This document shows, one piece after another, positions 7,790 to 17,000 of a stretch of 41,301 nt of DNA. Source of the DNA: Clostridia bacterium. Its GTDB lineage: Bacteria > Bacillota > DSM-521 > Neomoorellales > SLTJ01. A program made the translations under genes and the position numbers. Position 1 is the stretch's first letter. Every line of letters starts with the position of its first letter. The stretch is taken from assembly GCA_004347685.1 (NCBI GenBank), contig SLTJ01000051.1, positions 1 through 41,301 on the forward strand. The letters are read 5' to 3'. The notes under the pieces were generated by a model, which made no database searches, was not told where the DNA came from, and worked only from the letters and a program-made list of their open reading frames with translations.

Positions 7790-8824
7790 TTGCCGTCCAT
7801 AAAGCTGACGCAGTTATCCTGCAGTGCCGGGTGAGCGGCGAAAGTCGGCCCAGGGGACCTGGGCCATATTCTACAAAACCTGCCGACGGCGAAGCCCGCC
7901 GACCTGCTGGTGGGACTAGAGACAGGGGACGACGCCGCTGTCTACCGGCTGCGAGGGGACCTGGCCCTGGTACAGACCGTGGACTTCTTCACCCCTATTG
8001 TTGACGACCCATACGCCTTTGGGCAGATTGCCGCGGCCAATGCTCTGAGCGACATCTACGCCATGGGCGGAACACCTTTCCTGGCCCTGAACGTGGTCTG
8101 CTTCCCTGTGAAAAAGCTGGGGACGGAAATCCTGGCTGAAATTCTGCGGGGCGGGGCCGACAAGGTGGCCGAGGCCGGCGTCGCCCTGGCCGGGGGCCAC
8201 ACCGTGGAAGACGACGTACCCAAGTACGGCCTGGCCGTGAGCGGCACCGTGCACCCGGATGCGATCCTCACCAATGCCACCTCCCGCCCGGGAAACCGCC
8301 TGGTGCTTACCAAGCCCCTGGGCACCGGCGTCATCACCACAGCCATCAAGGCGGATATGTGTCCGGAAGAGGTAGCCGCGGCGGCGATCGCTTCCATGCA
8401 AGCCTTGAACGCGGCCGCGGCCCGGGTGATGCGGGAAGTCGGCGCGGAGGCCGGCACCGATGTCACCGGCTTTGGCCTCCTGGGGCACGCCCTAGAAATG
8501 GCCGTGGCGTCCAAAGTCGGCCTGCGGATAGAGGCCGCTTCGGTCCCCCTTCTCCCCGGGGCGCTGGAACTGGCCCGCATGGGATTGCTGCCGGGCGGGG
8601 CCCATGCCAATGCCCGCCACGTGCAGGAGTCTGTACGTTTCGCGCCGGGAGTGCCGCCGGAACTGCGCGACCTGCTCGCCGACCCGCAGACCTCCGGCGG
8701 GCTGCTGATGGCCGTGGCTCCGGAAAAAACGAGCGAGCTACTCGAGCGCCTGCACACCGCCGGGGTGACGGCTGCGGCCATTGGCGAAGTGACAGACGAA
8801 AGCGGGATAATCGCGGTGACGTGA
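7790..8824 (+). CDS. selD: Selenide, water dikinase, selenocysteine-containing
   Basis: Makes selenophosphate, the selenium donor for selenocysteine and 2-selenouridine. A naive ORF starts only at 7910, but the frame continues upstream through an in-frame TGA (7832-7834). The residues around it, KLTQLSCSAG-U-AAKVGPGDL, are the conserved N-terminus of SelD; the TGA falls exactly where other SelD have catalytic Cys or Sec, and the partner Lys is three residues on. The rest is canonical: GLETGDDAAVY, QTVDFFTPIVDDPY, ALSDIYAMGGTP, AGGHTVED, TDVTGFGLLGH and ADPQTSGGLL. The start is TTG 7790 with GAGGTGG six bases upstream, giving 344 residues with Sec15; ATG 7769 is an alternative. A perfect hairpin follows the TGA. 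It stands next to the Cys-rich-peptide cluster, though a separate promoter follows. Confidence 0.93.
7832..7865 (+). promoter_or_regulatory. Putative bacterial SECIS of selD
   Basis: The TGA is followed 12 bases later by a perfect 8-bp stem, GGCCCAGG (7847-7854) / CCTGGGCC (7858-7865), with a three-base GGA loop. Distance and size fit a bacterial SECIS read by SelB. The loop lacks the GU often seen in other species, but such motifs vary. Confidence 0.65.
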
Positions 8825-9081
8825 CTTGTCGCCTTCCCCCCACCTGGGAACCCTCGGCCTGCGGGTAAACCCCCGGGCCGGGCGGCTGGAGCCGGCGCGC
8901 GGGTATGCCCTGCGCCTGTGACCGTTACTGGCTACCCTTTTTATTTCCCATTCGCCACCTGTCTCCCTCGCCTCCCAACGCCCTGGCGGCAGCCGACATC
9001 ACTACTCCCTCAACGCAGCATGACGGAATAAAGTGAGACGGCCATGTCTCCCCGGGAGGAGGAGACAACGTCTTTTTCCTA

Positions 9082-9110
9082 TTGACAGCGTATCAATGAT
9101 CAAGTATCAT
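9082..9110 (+). promoter_or_regulatory. Sigma-A promoter of the Cys-rich peptide cluster
   Basis: TTGACA (9082-9087), 17-base spacer, TATCAT (9105-9110). It is followed by a leader of about 100 bases and the peptide's AAGGAGGA site. Bases 8825-9081, between selD and this promoter, show no supported gene or tRNA. Confidence 0.75.
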
Positions 9111-9111
9111 T
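9091..9111 (+). promoter_or_regulatory. Operator-like repeat overlapping the -10
   Basis: ATCA occurs three times at a strict 7-base period (9092, 9099, 9106). An inverted repeat AATGAT-N5-ATCATT (9095-9111) covers the spacer and -10 box. This is a natural place for a repressor to block RNA polymerase. The regulator is not known; an ArsR-type protein would suit the arsenic-like genes downstream, but that is a guess. Confidence 0.45.
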
Positions 9112-9218
9112 AAAAACGAGAAAAACATCCGCGAAACGTCTGGGTATGCCCAATAGCCCGGAAGCACATCGTACCGGTGCACCTGGATACTAACTGCTGT
9201 TAAGGAGGAACCTTCTCA

Positions 9219-9347
9219 ATGAAAGCTGTTACCAGCCAGAAGCAGAGTAATACATGCTGCGCAGGAGCGACCGCTCCAGCCCAAAAGCTAACGGTAGCCC
9301 AGTGTTGTTCCAAGGTGTCCCAGGTCGTGGCCGGCTGCCACAACTGA
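9219..9347 (+). CDS. Cys-rich RiPP precursor peptide (candidate)
   Basis: A 42-residue peptide with a strong ribosome site (AAGGAGGA, 9203-9210). The first 12 residues are polar (MKAVTSQKQSNT) and Cys-free, like a short leader. The rest holds five cysteines as two adjacent pairs and one single: CC at 13-14, CC at 29-30 and C40, ending in GCHN. It contains no aromatic residue. It is 28 bases upstream of a radical SAM/SPASM gene, the arrangement of SCIFF and other radical SAM-modified peptides, but it lacks the six-Cys pattern of SCIFF. Modification by the neighbour (thioether formation or methylation) is inference; a plain metal-binding peptide is the alternative. Confidence 0.72.
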   Translation: MKAVTSQKQSNTCCAGATAPAQKLTVAQCCSKVSQVVAGCHN

Positions 9348-9375
9348 GCTATTTTTAAAAGGCAAGGAGACGATT

Positions 9376-10773
9376 ATGTACCCCAGCCGCTATAACCTGC
9401 TCGTTCCCTTTCCCGATTCGGAGCAGCCTTACTTGCTCCTCAACCCCCTGTCCGGGTCCGCTGACCTGGTGGCGGCGGCCGAAGCCGGGGAGATAATGGC
9501 CATGACGGAGAATGGCCGGGTACCTGCCAATCCCGAACTCGCGGCTTACCTGACCGGGCGAGGCTACCTGCTACCGGACGGAGAGGCCGAGGAGGGCCGG
9601 TTGCGCGCCCGGGAGGCTGACTTCGGTCAGGCCCTGGCCGCTTCGCCGGTACAATTGCTGGTGATCCCGACCTACGAGTGCAACCTGGCCTGTTCGTATT
9701 GCTTCCAGCGGGACCTGCCGCCCCGGGGTGGTATCATGTCCCTGGAGGTGGCGCGGGCCTTTTTTGCCTATGTGGAGGCAAACTTCCTCCCGGCCCCGGC
9801 TCCACCCCTGGTGACCCTCTTCGGCGGCGAACCTCTCCTGGCGTCGCCCCGCCAGGAGGAAATCGTCTCCTTCTTGGCCACGGAAACGGCGAGGCGCAGC
9901 CTGGAACTGGCGGTGGTGACCAATGGCTATTACCTGGAACAGTACGAAGATATCTTGAGCCAGGTCAAGCTCCGGGAAATCCAGGTAACCCTGGATGGCC
10001 CGGCGGAGGTACATGATAGCCGCCGGCCCACCGGCAACGGCCAGGGTACCTATGCCGCTGTCGTGGCCGGCCTCGAGACAGCGGTAAGGCGCGGCTGGCC
10101 GGTGAATCTGCGGGTGGTCGTGGACCGGGCGAACCTCCCGGCCCTGCCGGAGTTGGCCCGCGAGCTGGAGGTGCGGGGATGGCTCGACCTGCCCCCGGAG
10201 CGGTTTAAGACGCAGATCGGCCGCCGTTACCAGCCCTTCGACTGCCCGGCCGCCCGGACCGAAGCCGGCGAAATCTTTTCCCGTCACCAGTTATGGGAAG
10301 AATTCTTGCGGCTGAGCGAGAAGGAGCCGGTGCTTTCGCGTTTCCACCCGCCAGACTTTCTGGGCTTGCGCCAGCTCGCCCTGACCGGCGAAATGCCCCT
10401 GCCTCTTTTTGACGCCTGCCCGGGGGGCAAGGGAGAATGGGCCTTTGACCTGTATGGCGACATCTACCCCTGCACCGCCACCTGCGGCCGGCCGGAATAC
10501 CGCCTAGGCACCTTTTATCCGCAGCCGCATCTGGATATGGCCGCCGTGGCGCCGTGGCAGCAACGCAGCGTCCGCACCATTCCCGCGTGCCAGGACTGCC
10601 CCCAGGCGTTATTCTGCGGTGGCGGCTGCGGCGCCATGGCCGCGAGCAACCGGGGCTCGCTCCTGGCCCCTGACTGCCGGCCAGTGACCGAACTCCTGGC
10701 CCTGGGGGCGAAATACTACCGGAAACAACTGCTGGCCCAGACGACCGTGGTCACAGCCACAGCTACAGGATAG
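9376..10773 (+). CDS. Radical SAM/SPASM peptide maturase (candidate)
   Basis: 465 residues. The first 90 residues lack Cys and include a PL-SGSADLV segment like the N-terminal peptide-recognition region of RiPP radical SAM enzymes. The core has C102-x3-C106-x2-C109 with YECNLACSYCFQ, then TLFGGEPLL and VTNGYYL. The SPASM part carries FDACPGGKGEWAFDLYGDIY, PCTATCG and C-x2-CP-x4-FCGGGCGAMA, enough for two auxiliary clusters. The length and domain order fit SCIFF-type maturases. It starts at ATG with AAGGAGA and lies between the Cys-rich peptide and the Trx-TrxR gene in one apparent operon. Confidence 0.88.
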   Translation: MYPSRYNLLVPFPDSEQPYLLLNPLSGSADLVAAAEAGEIMAMTENGRVPANPELAAYLTGRGYLLPDGEAEEGRLRAREADFGQALAASPVQLLVIPTYECNLACSYCFQRDLPPRGGIMSLEVARAFFAYVEANFLPAPAPPLVTLFGGEPLLASPRQEEIVSFLATETARRSLELAVVTNGYYLEQYEDILSQVKLREIQVTLDGPAEVHDSRRPTGNGQGTYAAVVAGLETAVRRGWPVNLRVVVDRANLPALPELARELEVRGWLDLPPERFKTQIGRRYQPFDCPAARTEAGEIFSRHQLWEEFLRLSEKEPVLSRFHPPDFLGLRQLALTGEMPLPLFDACPGGKGEWAFDLYGDIYPCTATCGRPEYRLGTFYPQPHLDMAAVAPWQQRSVRTIPACQDCPQALFCGGGCGAMAASNRGSLLAPDCRPVTELLALGAKYYRKQLLAQTTVVTATATG

Positions 10774-10785
10774 GAGGCGAAGCCT

Positions 10786-12075
10786 TTGTCTGACTTGATA
10801 ATCTACAGCCATAGCGAGAACTTCCGGCGCGACGTGCTGGAAAACCCTCTGCCGGTGGTGCTCGACTTCTACTCCGACGAATGCCCCCCCTGCACCGCTT
10901 TGGCCCCCCTGTACGAGCGGCTGGCTGAGCGCTACTGGGGGCGGGTAAGTTTCGTGAAGATTTTCCGCCAGGAGAACCGCACCCTGGCTGAGAGCCTGGG
11001 GGTCACCGCCAGCCCGACCCTTATCTTTTACCGGCAGGGGCAGGAAGTGGGGCCGCGCCTCAACGGTTTCATCAGCAAACGGGACCTGCGCCTGGCCCTC
11101 GAGGACCTGCTGGGCGAGGCGGCCGGGGAACAGGAAAAGAAGGTGGCGACGGCCGACCTCATCATCCTGGGCGGCGGCCCCGCCGGCCTCACTGCGGCCA
11201 TCTACGCCGGCCGGGCCCGGCTCAACACCGTGGTCATTGACGAGAGCCTGCCGGGCGGGCAGGCCGCCAGCACTTACCACCTCAGCAACTACCCCGGCAC
11301 CGGCGGCAGCGTCAGCGGCCGGGAACTAATGGATAAGATGCTGGCCCAGGCCCTATCCCTGGATGTCCGAGTCGACGACTTCAAGGAAGTGACCGCGGTT
11401 GACCTCACCGGCCCGGAGAAGGTGGTGGTTACCGAGGACACTGAGTACCGTGGCCGGGCCATTATCCTGGCCACCGGAGCCAGACCGCGCAAGCTGCCCG
11501 TGCCCGGAGCCGACGAGAGGCAGGGCCACGGCGTGCATTACTGCGCCACCTGCGACGGCATCATGTACGAGGGGCAGAGCGTAATCGTGGTCGGCGGCGG
11601 CAACTCGGCGGTGGAGGAGGCCGTATATCTCACCCGGTACGCGGAGAAGGTAACGCTGGTGCACGAATTCGACCACCTGCAGGCGTCCAAGATCGCCCAG
11701 GAGCAGGCCTTGGCCAACCCCCGGATCGAATTCGTCTGGGAATGCCACGTGCGGGAGATCGCCGGTGATGACGGCGTCACCGGGGTCACGGTGAAGCACT
11801 TGCCTACGGGCGAAAAGCGTTTTGTCCCCGGAAATGGCATCTTCGTATATATCGGCACCGAACCCCAGACCGCCCTTTTCCAAGGGCAGGTAGAGATGAC
11901 GGCCCAGGGCTATCTTGTTACCGACGCCGAAACGCGCACCAGCCAGCCGGGCGTCTTTGCCGCCGGCGACGTGCGGGCCAAGGAGGTCCGCCAGGTGGTG
12001 GCCGCGGCCGGGGATGGCGCCGTGGCTGCTGTCCAGGCAGAGAAATACCTGGCGAAATTGGAGGTTAGAGGTTAG
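10786..12075 (+). CDS. Thioredoxin-thioredoxin reductase fusion
   Basis: 429 residues in two parts. Residues 1-112 are a thioredoxin domain with C33-P-P-C36 instead of the usual CGPC. Residues 122-425 are a thioredoxin-reductase-like flavoprotein with the FAD motif GGGPAGLTAAIYAGRA, the redox centre C253-A-T-C256-DG and a second dinucleotide fold VVGGGNSAVEEAVYL. The usual NADPH-selecting HRRxxxRA is replaced by HEFDHLQAS, with no arginines, so NADPH may not be the donor. The domain order (Trx first) is the reverse of the mycobacterial fusion. The start is TTG 10786 behind AGGAGGCGA, only 12 bases after the maturase stop. It probably supplies or exchanges thiol electrons for the peptide pathway. 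Confidence 0.88.
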   Translation: MSDLIIYSHSENFRRDVLENPLPVVLDFYSDECPPCTALAPLYERLAERYWGRVSFVKIFRQENRTLAESLGVTASPTLIFYRQGQEVGPRLNGFISKRDLRLALEDLLGEAAGEQEKKVATADLIILGGGPAGLTAAIYAGRARLNTVVIDESLPGGQAASTYHLSNYPGTGGSVSGRELMDKMLAQALSLDVRVDDFKEVTAVDLTGPEKVVVTEDTEYRGRAIILATGARPRKLPVPGADERQGHGVHYCATCDGIMYEGQSVIVVGGGNSAVEEAVYLTRYAEKVTLVHEFDHLQASKIAQEQALANPRIEFVWECHVREIAGDDGVTGVTVKHLPTGEKRFVPGNGIFVYIGTEPQTALFQGQVEMTAQGYLVTDAETRTSQPGVFAAGDVRAKEVRQVVAAAGDGAVAAVQAEKYLAKLEVRG

Positions 12076-12089
12076 AGGTTGGTGGTTGG
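12062..12089 (+). repeat. Four tandem heptamers at the Trx-TrxR stop codon
   Basis: AGGTTAG, AGGTTAG, AGGTTGG, TGGTTGG in a row; the stop codon lies in the second unit. A related GGAGGTTAGAGGTGGG occurs on the minus strand at 23530-23545. Confidence 0.6.
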
Positions 12090-12118
12090 ATACCCACCCG
12101 GCGCCGGCTGGCAGCGTT

Positions 12119-12152
12119 CCGACCGGGGGAGGCACCGGTTGCCTCCCGTCGG
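12119..12152 (+). other. Strong hairpin between fusion and methyltransferase genes
   Basis: GGGAGGCA (12127-12134) pairs with TGCCTCCC (12140-12147) around a five-base loop, extended by CCGAC/GTCGG. There is no T-run after it, so it is more likely an RNA-stability or processing element than a terminator. Confidence 0.5.
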
Positions 12153-12231
12153 CTGGTTCGCTCCTATGCAGGTGCCCAGAGCAATCAAAGCAGCTTGAAG
12201 GAGGCACGGGCCGAACCGGTGCCGGAGAAAT

Positions 12232-12864
12232 ATGGACCTACAAGGATCTATTCGTGAGCGCTACGACCGCCTGGCCAGCGAGGCCGAAGACGATCTCTCC
12301 TGCGGGAATACCCTGGCCCTGGCCGGCCTGAAGCCGGGGCTGGCGGTGGCCGACCTGGGGTGTGGCCGTGGCAGCGAGACCCTGGCCGCCGCCCGCCTGG
12401 TGGCACCCCACGGCCAGGCCATCGGCATTGACCTTTCCCCGGCCATGGTCGGCCAGGCCTGCCGCCGGAGGGAAGAAGCTGGCCTCGGCAACGCCTTTTT
12501 CCTGGTGGCCGATCTCACCACCCTGCCCCTGGCCGCCGGCTCGATAGATGTGGTTCTCTCCAACTGTGTCCTCAACCACGTCCTCGACAAGGCTGCCGCC
12601 TACCGGGAGATACACCGCGTCCTCAAGCCCGGCGGCTGCTTTGTCATCGCCGACGTGGTTTCCCTCGCCCCTTTGCCGCCGGAAGTGCGCCAGGACCCGC
12701 AAGCCTGGGCGGAATGCTATGGCGGCGCCATCGCCGAGGCCGACTACCTGGCTGCCATCAGCCAGGCCGGCTTTATGCCGGTAGCGATACGGCAACGCCG
12801 GGAGTATATGAAGAACGGTTTCCCCCTGGCCAGCCTTACCCTGCGGGGAACCAAGCCGGCGTAG
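12232..12864 (+). CDS. ArsM-like SAM-dependent methyltransferase
   Basis: 210 residues. SAM motif VADLGCGRGSETLAAA (D41 region) and IGIDLSPAMV. It resembles arsenite methyltransferase ArsM: an SCGN-T-LALAGLKPG lead with C24, then VVLSNCVLNHV with C112 and QDP-x6-ECYGGA with C162. In ArsM the counterparts of C112 and C162 bind As(III). It lacks the C-terminal domain of long ArsM proteins. It may methylate arsenic, selenium or thiols of the Cys-rich peptide; which one cannot be decided. ATG lies behind CGGAGAAA, 156 bases after the fusion gene, same strand, no promoter seen between. Bases 12865-13046 hold no supported gene. Confidence 0.78.
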   Translation: MDLQGSIRERYDRLASEAEDDLSCGNTLALAGLKPGLAVADLGCGRGSETLAAARLVAPHGQAIGIDLSPAMVGQACRRREEAGLGNAFFLVADLTTLPLAAGSIDVVLSNCVLNHVLDKAAAYREIHRVLKPGGCFVIADVVSLAPLPPEVRQDPQAWAECYGGAIAEADYLAAISQAGFMPVAIRQRREYMKNGFPLASLTLRGTKPA

Positions 12865-13046
12865 TACTGGTCAGGTGACAACTCGCCGCCGGCCGACTCG
12901 CCTGACGCCGGAGCGCGACAAAAAGCCAGCCTGGGGCTAACCCGCCCTCCTCCCAACCATCCTCCTTTTCCACAGCCCCTCCCGCCCGCGCTTGCGGTCG
13001 CCTTCCTCCCGTGCTATACTGGTGCCGAGGGGGTGGGCCATTCAGC

Positions 13047-14033
13047 GTGAGCTTGCGCTGCCTGCATACAGCCGACCTGCATCTAGACTGGGCCTTCGAC
13101 AAAATGCCGCCCCAGCAACGGGCCATCCGCAGCCGGGAGGTGGCGGCCCGCCTCAAGACCATCGCCGACCTGGCGGTGGAGCAGCGGGTCCAGGTCCTGC
13201 TTGTTGCCGGCGACCTTTTCGATACGCCGGACGTGGCCGCGGCCACCGCCGCTTACGCTGCCGGTATCTTTGCCGAACTGGAGGGCCGGGGCATCCGCGT
13301 GGCCCTCATTCCCGGCAACCACGACCCCGTGGTACCCGGCTCGGTATGGGAAAGCCAGGCCTTCCCGCCCAACGTGTGTATGTTCCGGGCGTCCGAATGG
13401 CGCCACGTGGAGATCATAGACGGCTTGCACATGTACGGCATACCCTTTATTCCTGCTCTGGCCGGCGAGCCGGTGCTGCGCCGCCTGGAGCTCGTGCCGT
13501 CCTCTGGGTATCACGTAGCCCTGCTGCACGGCCAGTTCCTGGAGATAGAAGGCGGGTCCCACCATTACTACCCCTTTGTCGGCGCCGACATGGCGGCCAG
13601 CGGCCTGGACTACCTGGCCCTGGGGCACGTCCACCGCCCCCTGGCCCTGCCCCCTGCCGGCCGCACCCAAAGCTGGTACCCCGGCTCGCCCACCCGCTTC
13701 ACCTTCCGCAACCTGCAGGAAAGGCAGGTGGTCCTGGTAGAGCTGGCCGGGGGACAGGTGCAGTGTCAACCCCTTTTCCTGCCCGACCGACCGTACCTGC
13801 AGTTACCGGTGGCGGTGGATACCACCCCGGCCGAAGGAATCGGCCAAACCCTGGCCGCGGTCGCCGATCCGGAGGCCTGTGTTCAGGTAGTCCTGAAAGG
13901 GGGGGCCGAAGCCGGCCGCCAATCCCTGGCCGAGGCCATCCTGCAAGATTGGGGCCACCAGTTCTTCTTTTTAGAGGTAGTGGACCATACCCGGCCCCTG
14001 GATGAAGGTGAGGACACCGCCCCGGCTGAGTGA
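13047..14033 (+). CDS. SbcD/YhaO-like DNA repair exonuclease (metallophosphoesterase)
   Basis: A 328-residue calcineurin-like phosphoesterase. Metal ligands are visible in order: HTADLHLDW, AGDLFDTPD, PGNHDP, LLHGQF and LGHVHRP. This is the Mre11/SbcD nuclease pattern, with a C-terminal capping part like YhaO. An SbcC-type ATPase partner would be expected but is not in the window. GTG 13047 starts at MSLRCLHTADLH, behind GAGGGGGTGG; the frame upstream to 13011 has no family sequence. It faces addB, and the 48-base gap has a GC-rich inverted repeat (GCAGGC...GCCTGC). Confidence 0.85.
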   Translation: MSLRCLHTADLHLDWAFDKMPPQQRAIRSREVAARLKTIADLAVEQRVQVLLVAGDLFDTPDVAAATAAYAAGIFAELEGRGIRVALIPGNHDPVVPGSVWESQAFPPNVCMFRASEWRHVEIIDGLHMYGIPFIPALAGEPVLRRLELVPSSGYHVALLHGQFLEIEGGSHHYYPFVGADMAASGLDYLALGHVHRPLALPPAGRTQSWYPGSPTRFTFRNLQERQVVLVELAGGQVQCQPLFLPDRPYLQLPVAVDTTPAEGIGQTLAAVADPEACVQVVLKGGAEAGRQSLAEAILQDWGHQFFFLEVVDHTRPLDEGEDTAPAE

Positions 14034-14081
14034 CCACCCTCCTCGGCCGCAGGCGGCCGGCAACGGCCTCCGGCCTGCGCG

Positions 14082-17000
14082 CTAAACCCGCCGGTAGGCG
14101 TTGCCGGCGAGCAGGTCGAACTGGCAGACCGGGTGGTAGGCGCAGTAGCGGCAGGCCGTTTCCTGGCCCCGGCGGTATGGGGCAATGGCCACCTCCCCGG
14201 CCAGGATCTCAGCGGCCAGGGCCGCGGCCCGGTCAACGGCCCTCTGTAACAAATCCTGCATCTCCTCGGGCGTAAGGGCGCGGGAGCTTTTCGCCAGGTT
14301 GCCGTCCTGCTTCAGCCGCACCGGCACCAGCGGCGCGCCGGCCGCCTGCTCGTCCATCAAGCGGACTATCTCGGGGTCAGCCAGGACCAGGCCCTGCATC
14401 CGCCCCACTTCGGCCAGGCGCTCCGCCTCGGCCACCTGCGGGTCAGGGGGCACCTCGGCGCGCAGCAAGGGATTATGTACCGCCGAGTAGAGAAGCCCGG
14501 CCGGCTCTGCCTCCTCTCCCACCAGCCCCCGGCTGCGGCGGCAGGCCAGGGCCAGATAGAGCGGCAGTTGCAGGGAGAGGCCGGATTCCACGTCCCGCAC
14601 CTTCAGGTCCCGCGGCCGGCTCTTGTAGTCCACCACCCGCAGGTAATGCCGGCCGTCCCGGCCCCGGGCCGCGTCAATGCGGTCAATCTGGCCCCGCAGG
14701 ACCACCCGGCGCCCGCCGTCCAGCTCCAGTTCCAGGCCGGAGAGTTTCTCCCCCGGCCCGAACCTGGCCTCCACCGCCACTGGCCGGAACTTCCCCCGCC
14801 GGGCGTGTTCCCGCAGCACGGCCATTGCCTGGCCGACTATCCCTTTCAGGATCAGGGCCAGGTACTCGTAGCGGGCGGAACTGAGCAGAATCTCATCCTG
14901 CAATTGCGGCGCCAGTTCGTCCACCACCCCGGCCGCCAAGGAAAAGGCCGCCTCCGCCTCCATCTCCCCTGGGTCTAGGCCGGCTTCCTGCAGGCGGGTG
15001 ACGACAAGTTTCATGGCCGCGTGCAGAAAAATCCCCAGGCCCGGCGCATCCACCTTATACACGGGCCGCTCGTTTAGCTTAAGGCCGTAGGCGGCGAAAT
15101 GGGCAAAGGGACAGGCGGCAAAAAGCTCCAGCCGGGAAGTGCTGGACCCGAACCTGGTCCCGTAGAGACCAGCCACCACCTCGGCGGGCAAATCTTTTTC
15201 GGCATTAACCCGCGCCAGACCGACTATAACCCTCCCGGCCGCCTGCCGCCGCCCAGCATCGGCCACCAACCAGTGGTAGACATTGCGCCACCACGGATCC
15301 AGTTCACGGCTCCGCCGGGCCAGACGCAACTGCTGCGCCAACAAGCCGGCGACGCGGGGCACCCCGGGCAACAGTCCCACCTCGCCCAGCTCCCCCCCGT
15401 CTCCGGCTCCACCTTTCCCTGCCAGGCCGGGAAAGAGCCGCCGCAGTTGGCTCACCACCGGCGCGGGGGACAAAGCCCGGCCCTCGCTGTCAGCCAGGGG
15501 CCAGCTCACCCACAGGTATTCGCGGGCGCGGGTCAAGGCCTGGTAGATTGAAAACTGCTGGGCAAAAAGCCAGCGGCGCGAGCCGGGCGCCAGCACCAGG
15601 CCCTGGGCTTCCAGGGCCTCCCGGTCGGCGTCGGAAAAAAGGGCGTTCTCCGCCGGCCGGGCCGGAAAGGCTCCTTCATTGGCCCCGAGGATAAAGGCGG
15701 CCCTCACCTCCGGGAGGCGGGAGCGTTCCGGAGACCCGACTATCACCTGGTCCAGGCCCGGGGGGATACGGCCAAACTGCAAATCCTCCAGGCCGCTGTA
15801 CAGCACCTCAGCATACTCCTTAAGGGTATATTCTTCCGCGCCGAGGCCGGCGACAAGCTGGTCCATGACCTCCATAACGCCGTTCCAGACCGGCACGTGT
15901 TCCCGGGCCGCCAGCATGTCCCCCGTGGCCATGGCCTCCTCCTGCCAGCGCTGCAGGGTGTCGGCCACGTGTAGATCCTCTAGCAGCCGGTAGAGGACTT
16001 GGGTGAAAAAGTAGCCGGAGGCCCGCTCCACCCCGGCCAGGGCCTCGCCAAAGCCCCGCAGGGATATCACCACCTTCTGCCGCGCTGCTTCCACCTGCTC
16101 CAGGCAATCAACTGCCGCCTCTCCCGCCGGTTCCTCTTCTTCTCCTAGGGTAAATTGCCGCCGGAAAGACCAGGGCTCCTGGCCCAACCACCCGGCTCCC
16201 CGGATGCCGTGCGCCAGAACGTAATTTTCCAGCAGGTCTACTTCCTCGCGGTCTACGGGAAGCAGGTCTGTTTTTAGAACGCGAAAGACAGGCTCGTAGG
16301 CCCAGTTGCCGCTAACGATTTCCAGGCAGCCCTGGAGCAGGTCCACCAAGGGGTGGTGCAGTACCGGCGTCTTTTCATCTATAAAAAAGGGGATGGCTGC
16401 ATCGGCCAGGACAGTGGCTAAGAGGCTACGATAAGCCTCCAAGTCCGGGAGGATAAGGGCCATATCCCGCCAGCGGTAGCCTTCCTCCCTGGCCAGCCGT
16501 CGCATCTCGCCGGCCGCGGCCTCCACCTCAGCCCTGGGGTTGGCGGCGGCCAACAGCCTGAGCCCCTCAGCCTGACCGGCATAGGCCTTAACCGGGCGGG
16601 AGAAAAGTTCCCGCTCCAAATGGGCCAGGGCCGGGTTAACATAACGCGGCAAAACCGCGGCCATTGCCCCCCTCCCCACCCCGACCTCTGGCTTAAGGCC
16701 GGCGCCCGCACCTCCTACCCCCGCCTCCGTGTTTTCCATCCCGCTAACCCGCCAGACACCCTCGGGGCCGCAGCCGCTCCCGGCGCCCCCCTGCCGGCCC
16801 GGATGACCGCTGGTACCTATGGCCTCCCGGACCATGGTTCTTCCGGGAGCCGGGAAAACCAAGGGCGGTTCCACCGCGACCCCTGCGGCTGCCGCCAGTT
16901 CCCGTAGGCTACGGTATGTATCCCAGACCGGGTAGAAAACCTCGGTCTCGCCGATTTCCCCGGCCAGGCAGCCCGGGTCCAGACACAAGGTCACCGTCAC

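Noticed and set aside
8825-9081. Possible tRNA-Sec gene beside selD
   Set aside because: No T-loop GTTCGA-type motif or 3' CCA-compatible cloverleaf could be found by eye.
9345-9347. TGA of the Cys-rich peptide as a selenocysteine codon
   Set aside because: No hairpin follows at SECIS distance, and readthrough would enter the maturase's ribosome site; an ordinary stop is simpler.
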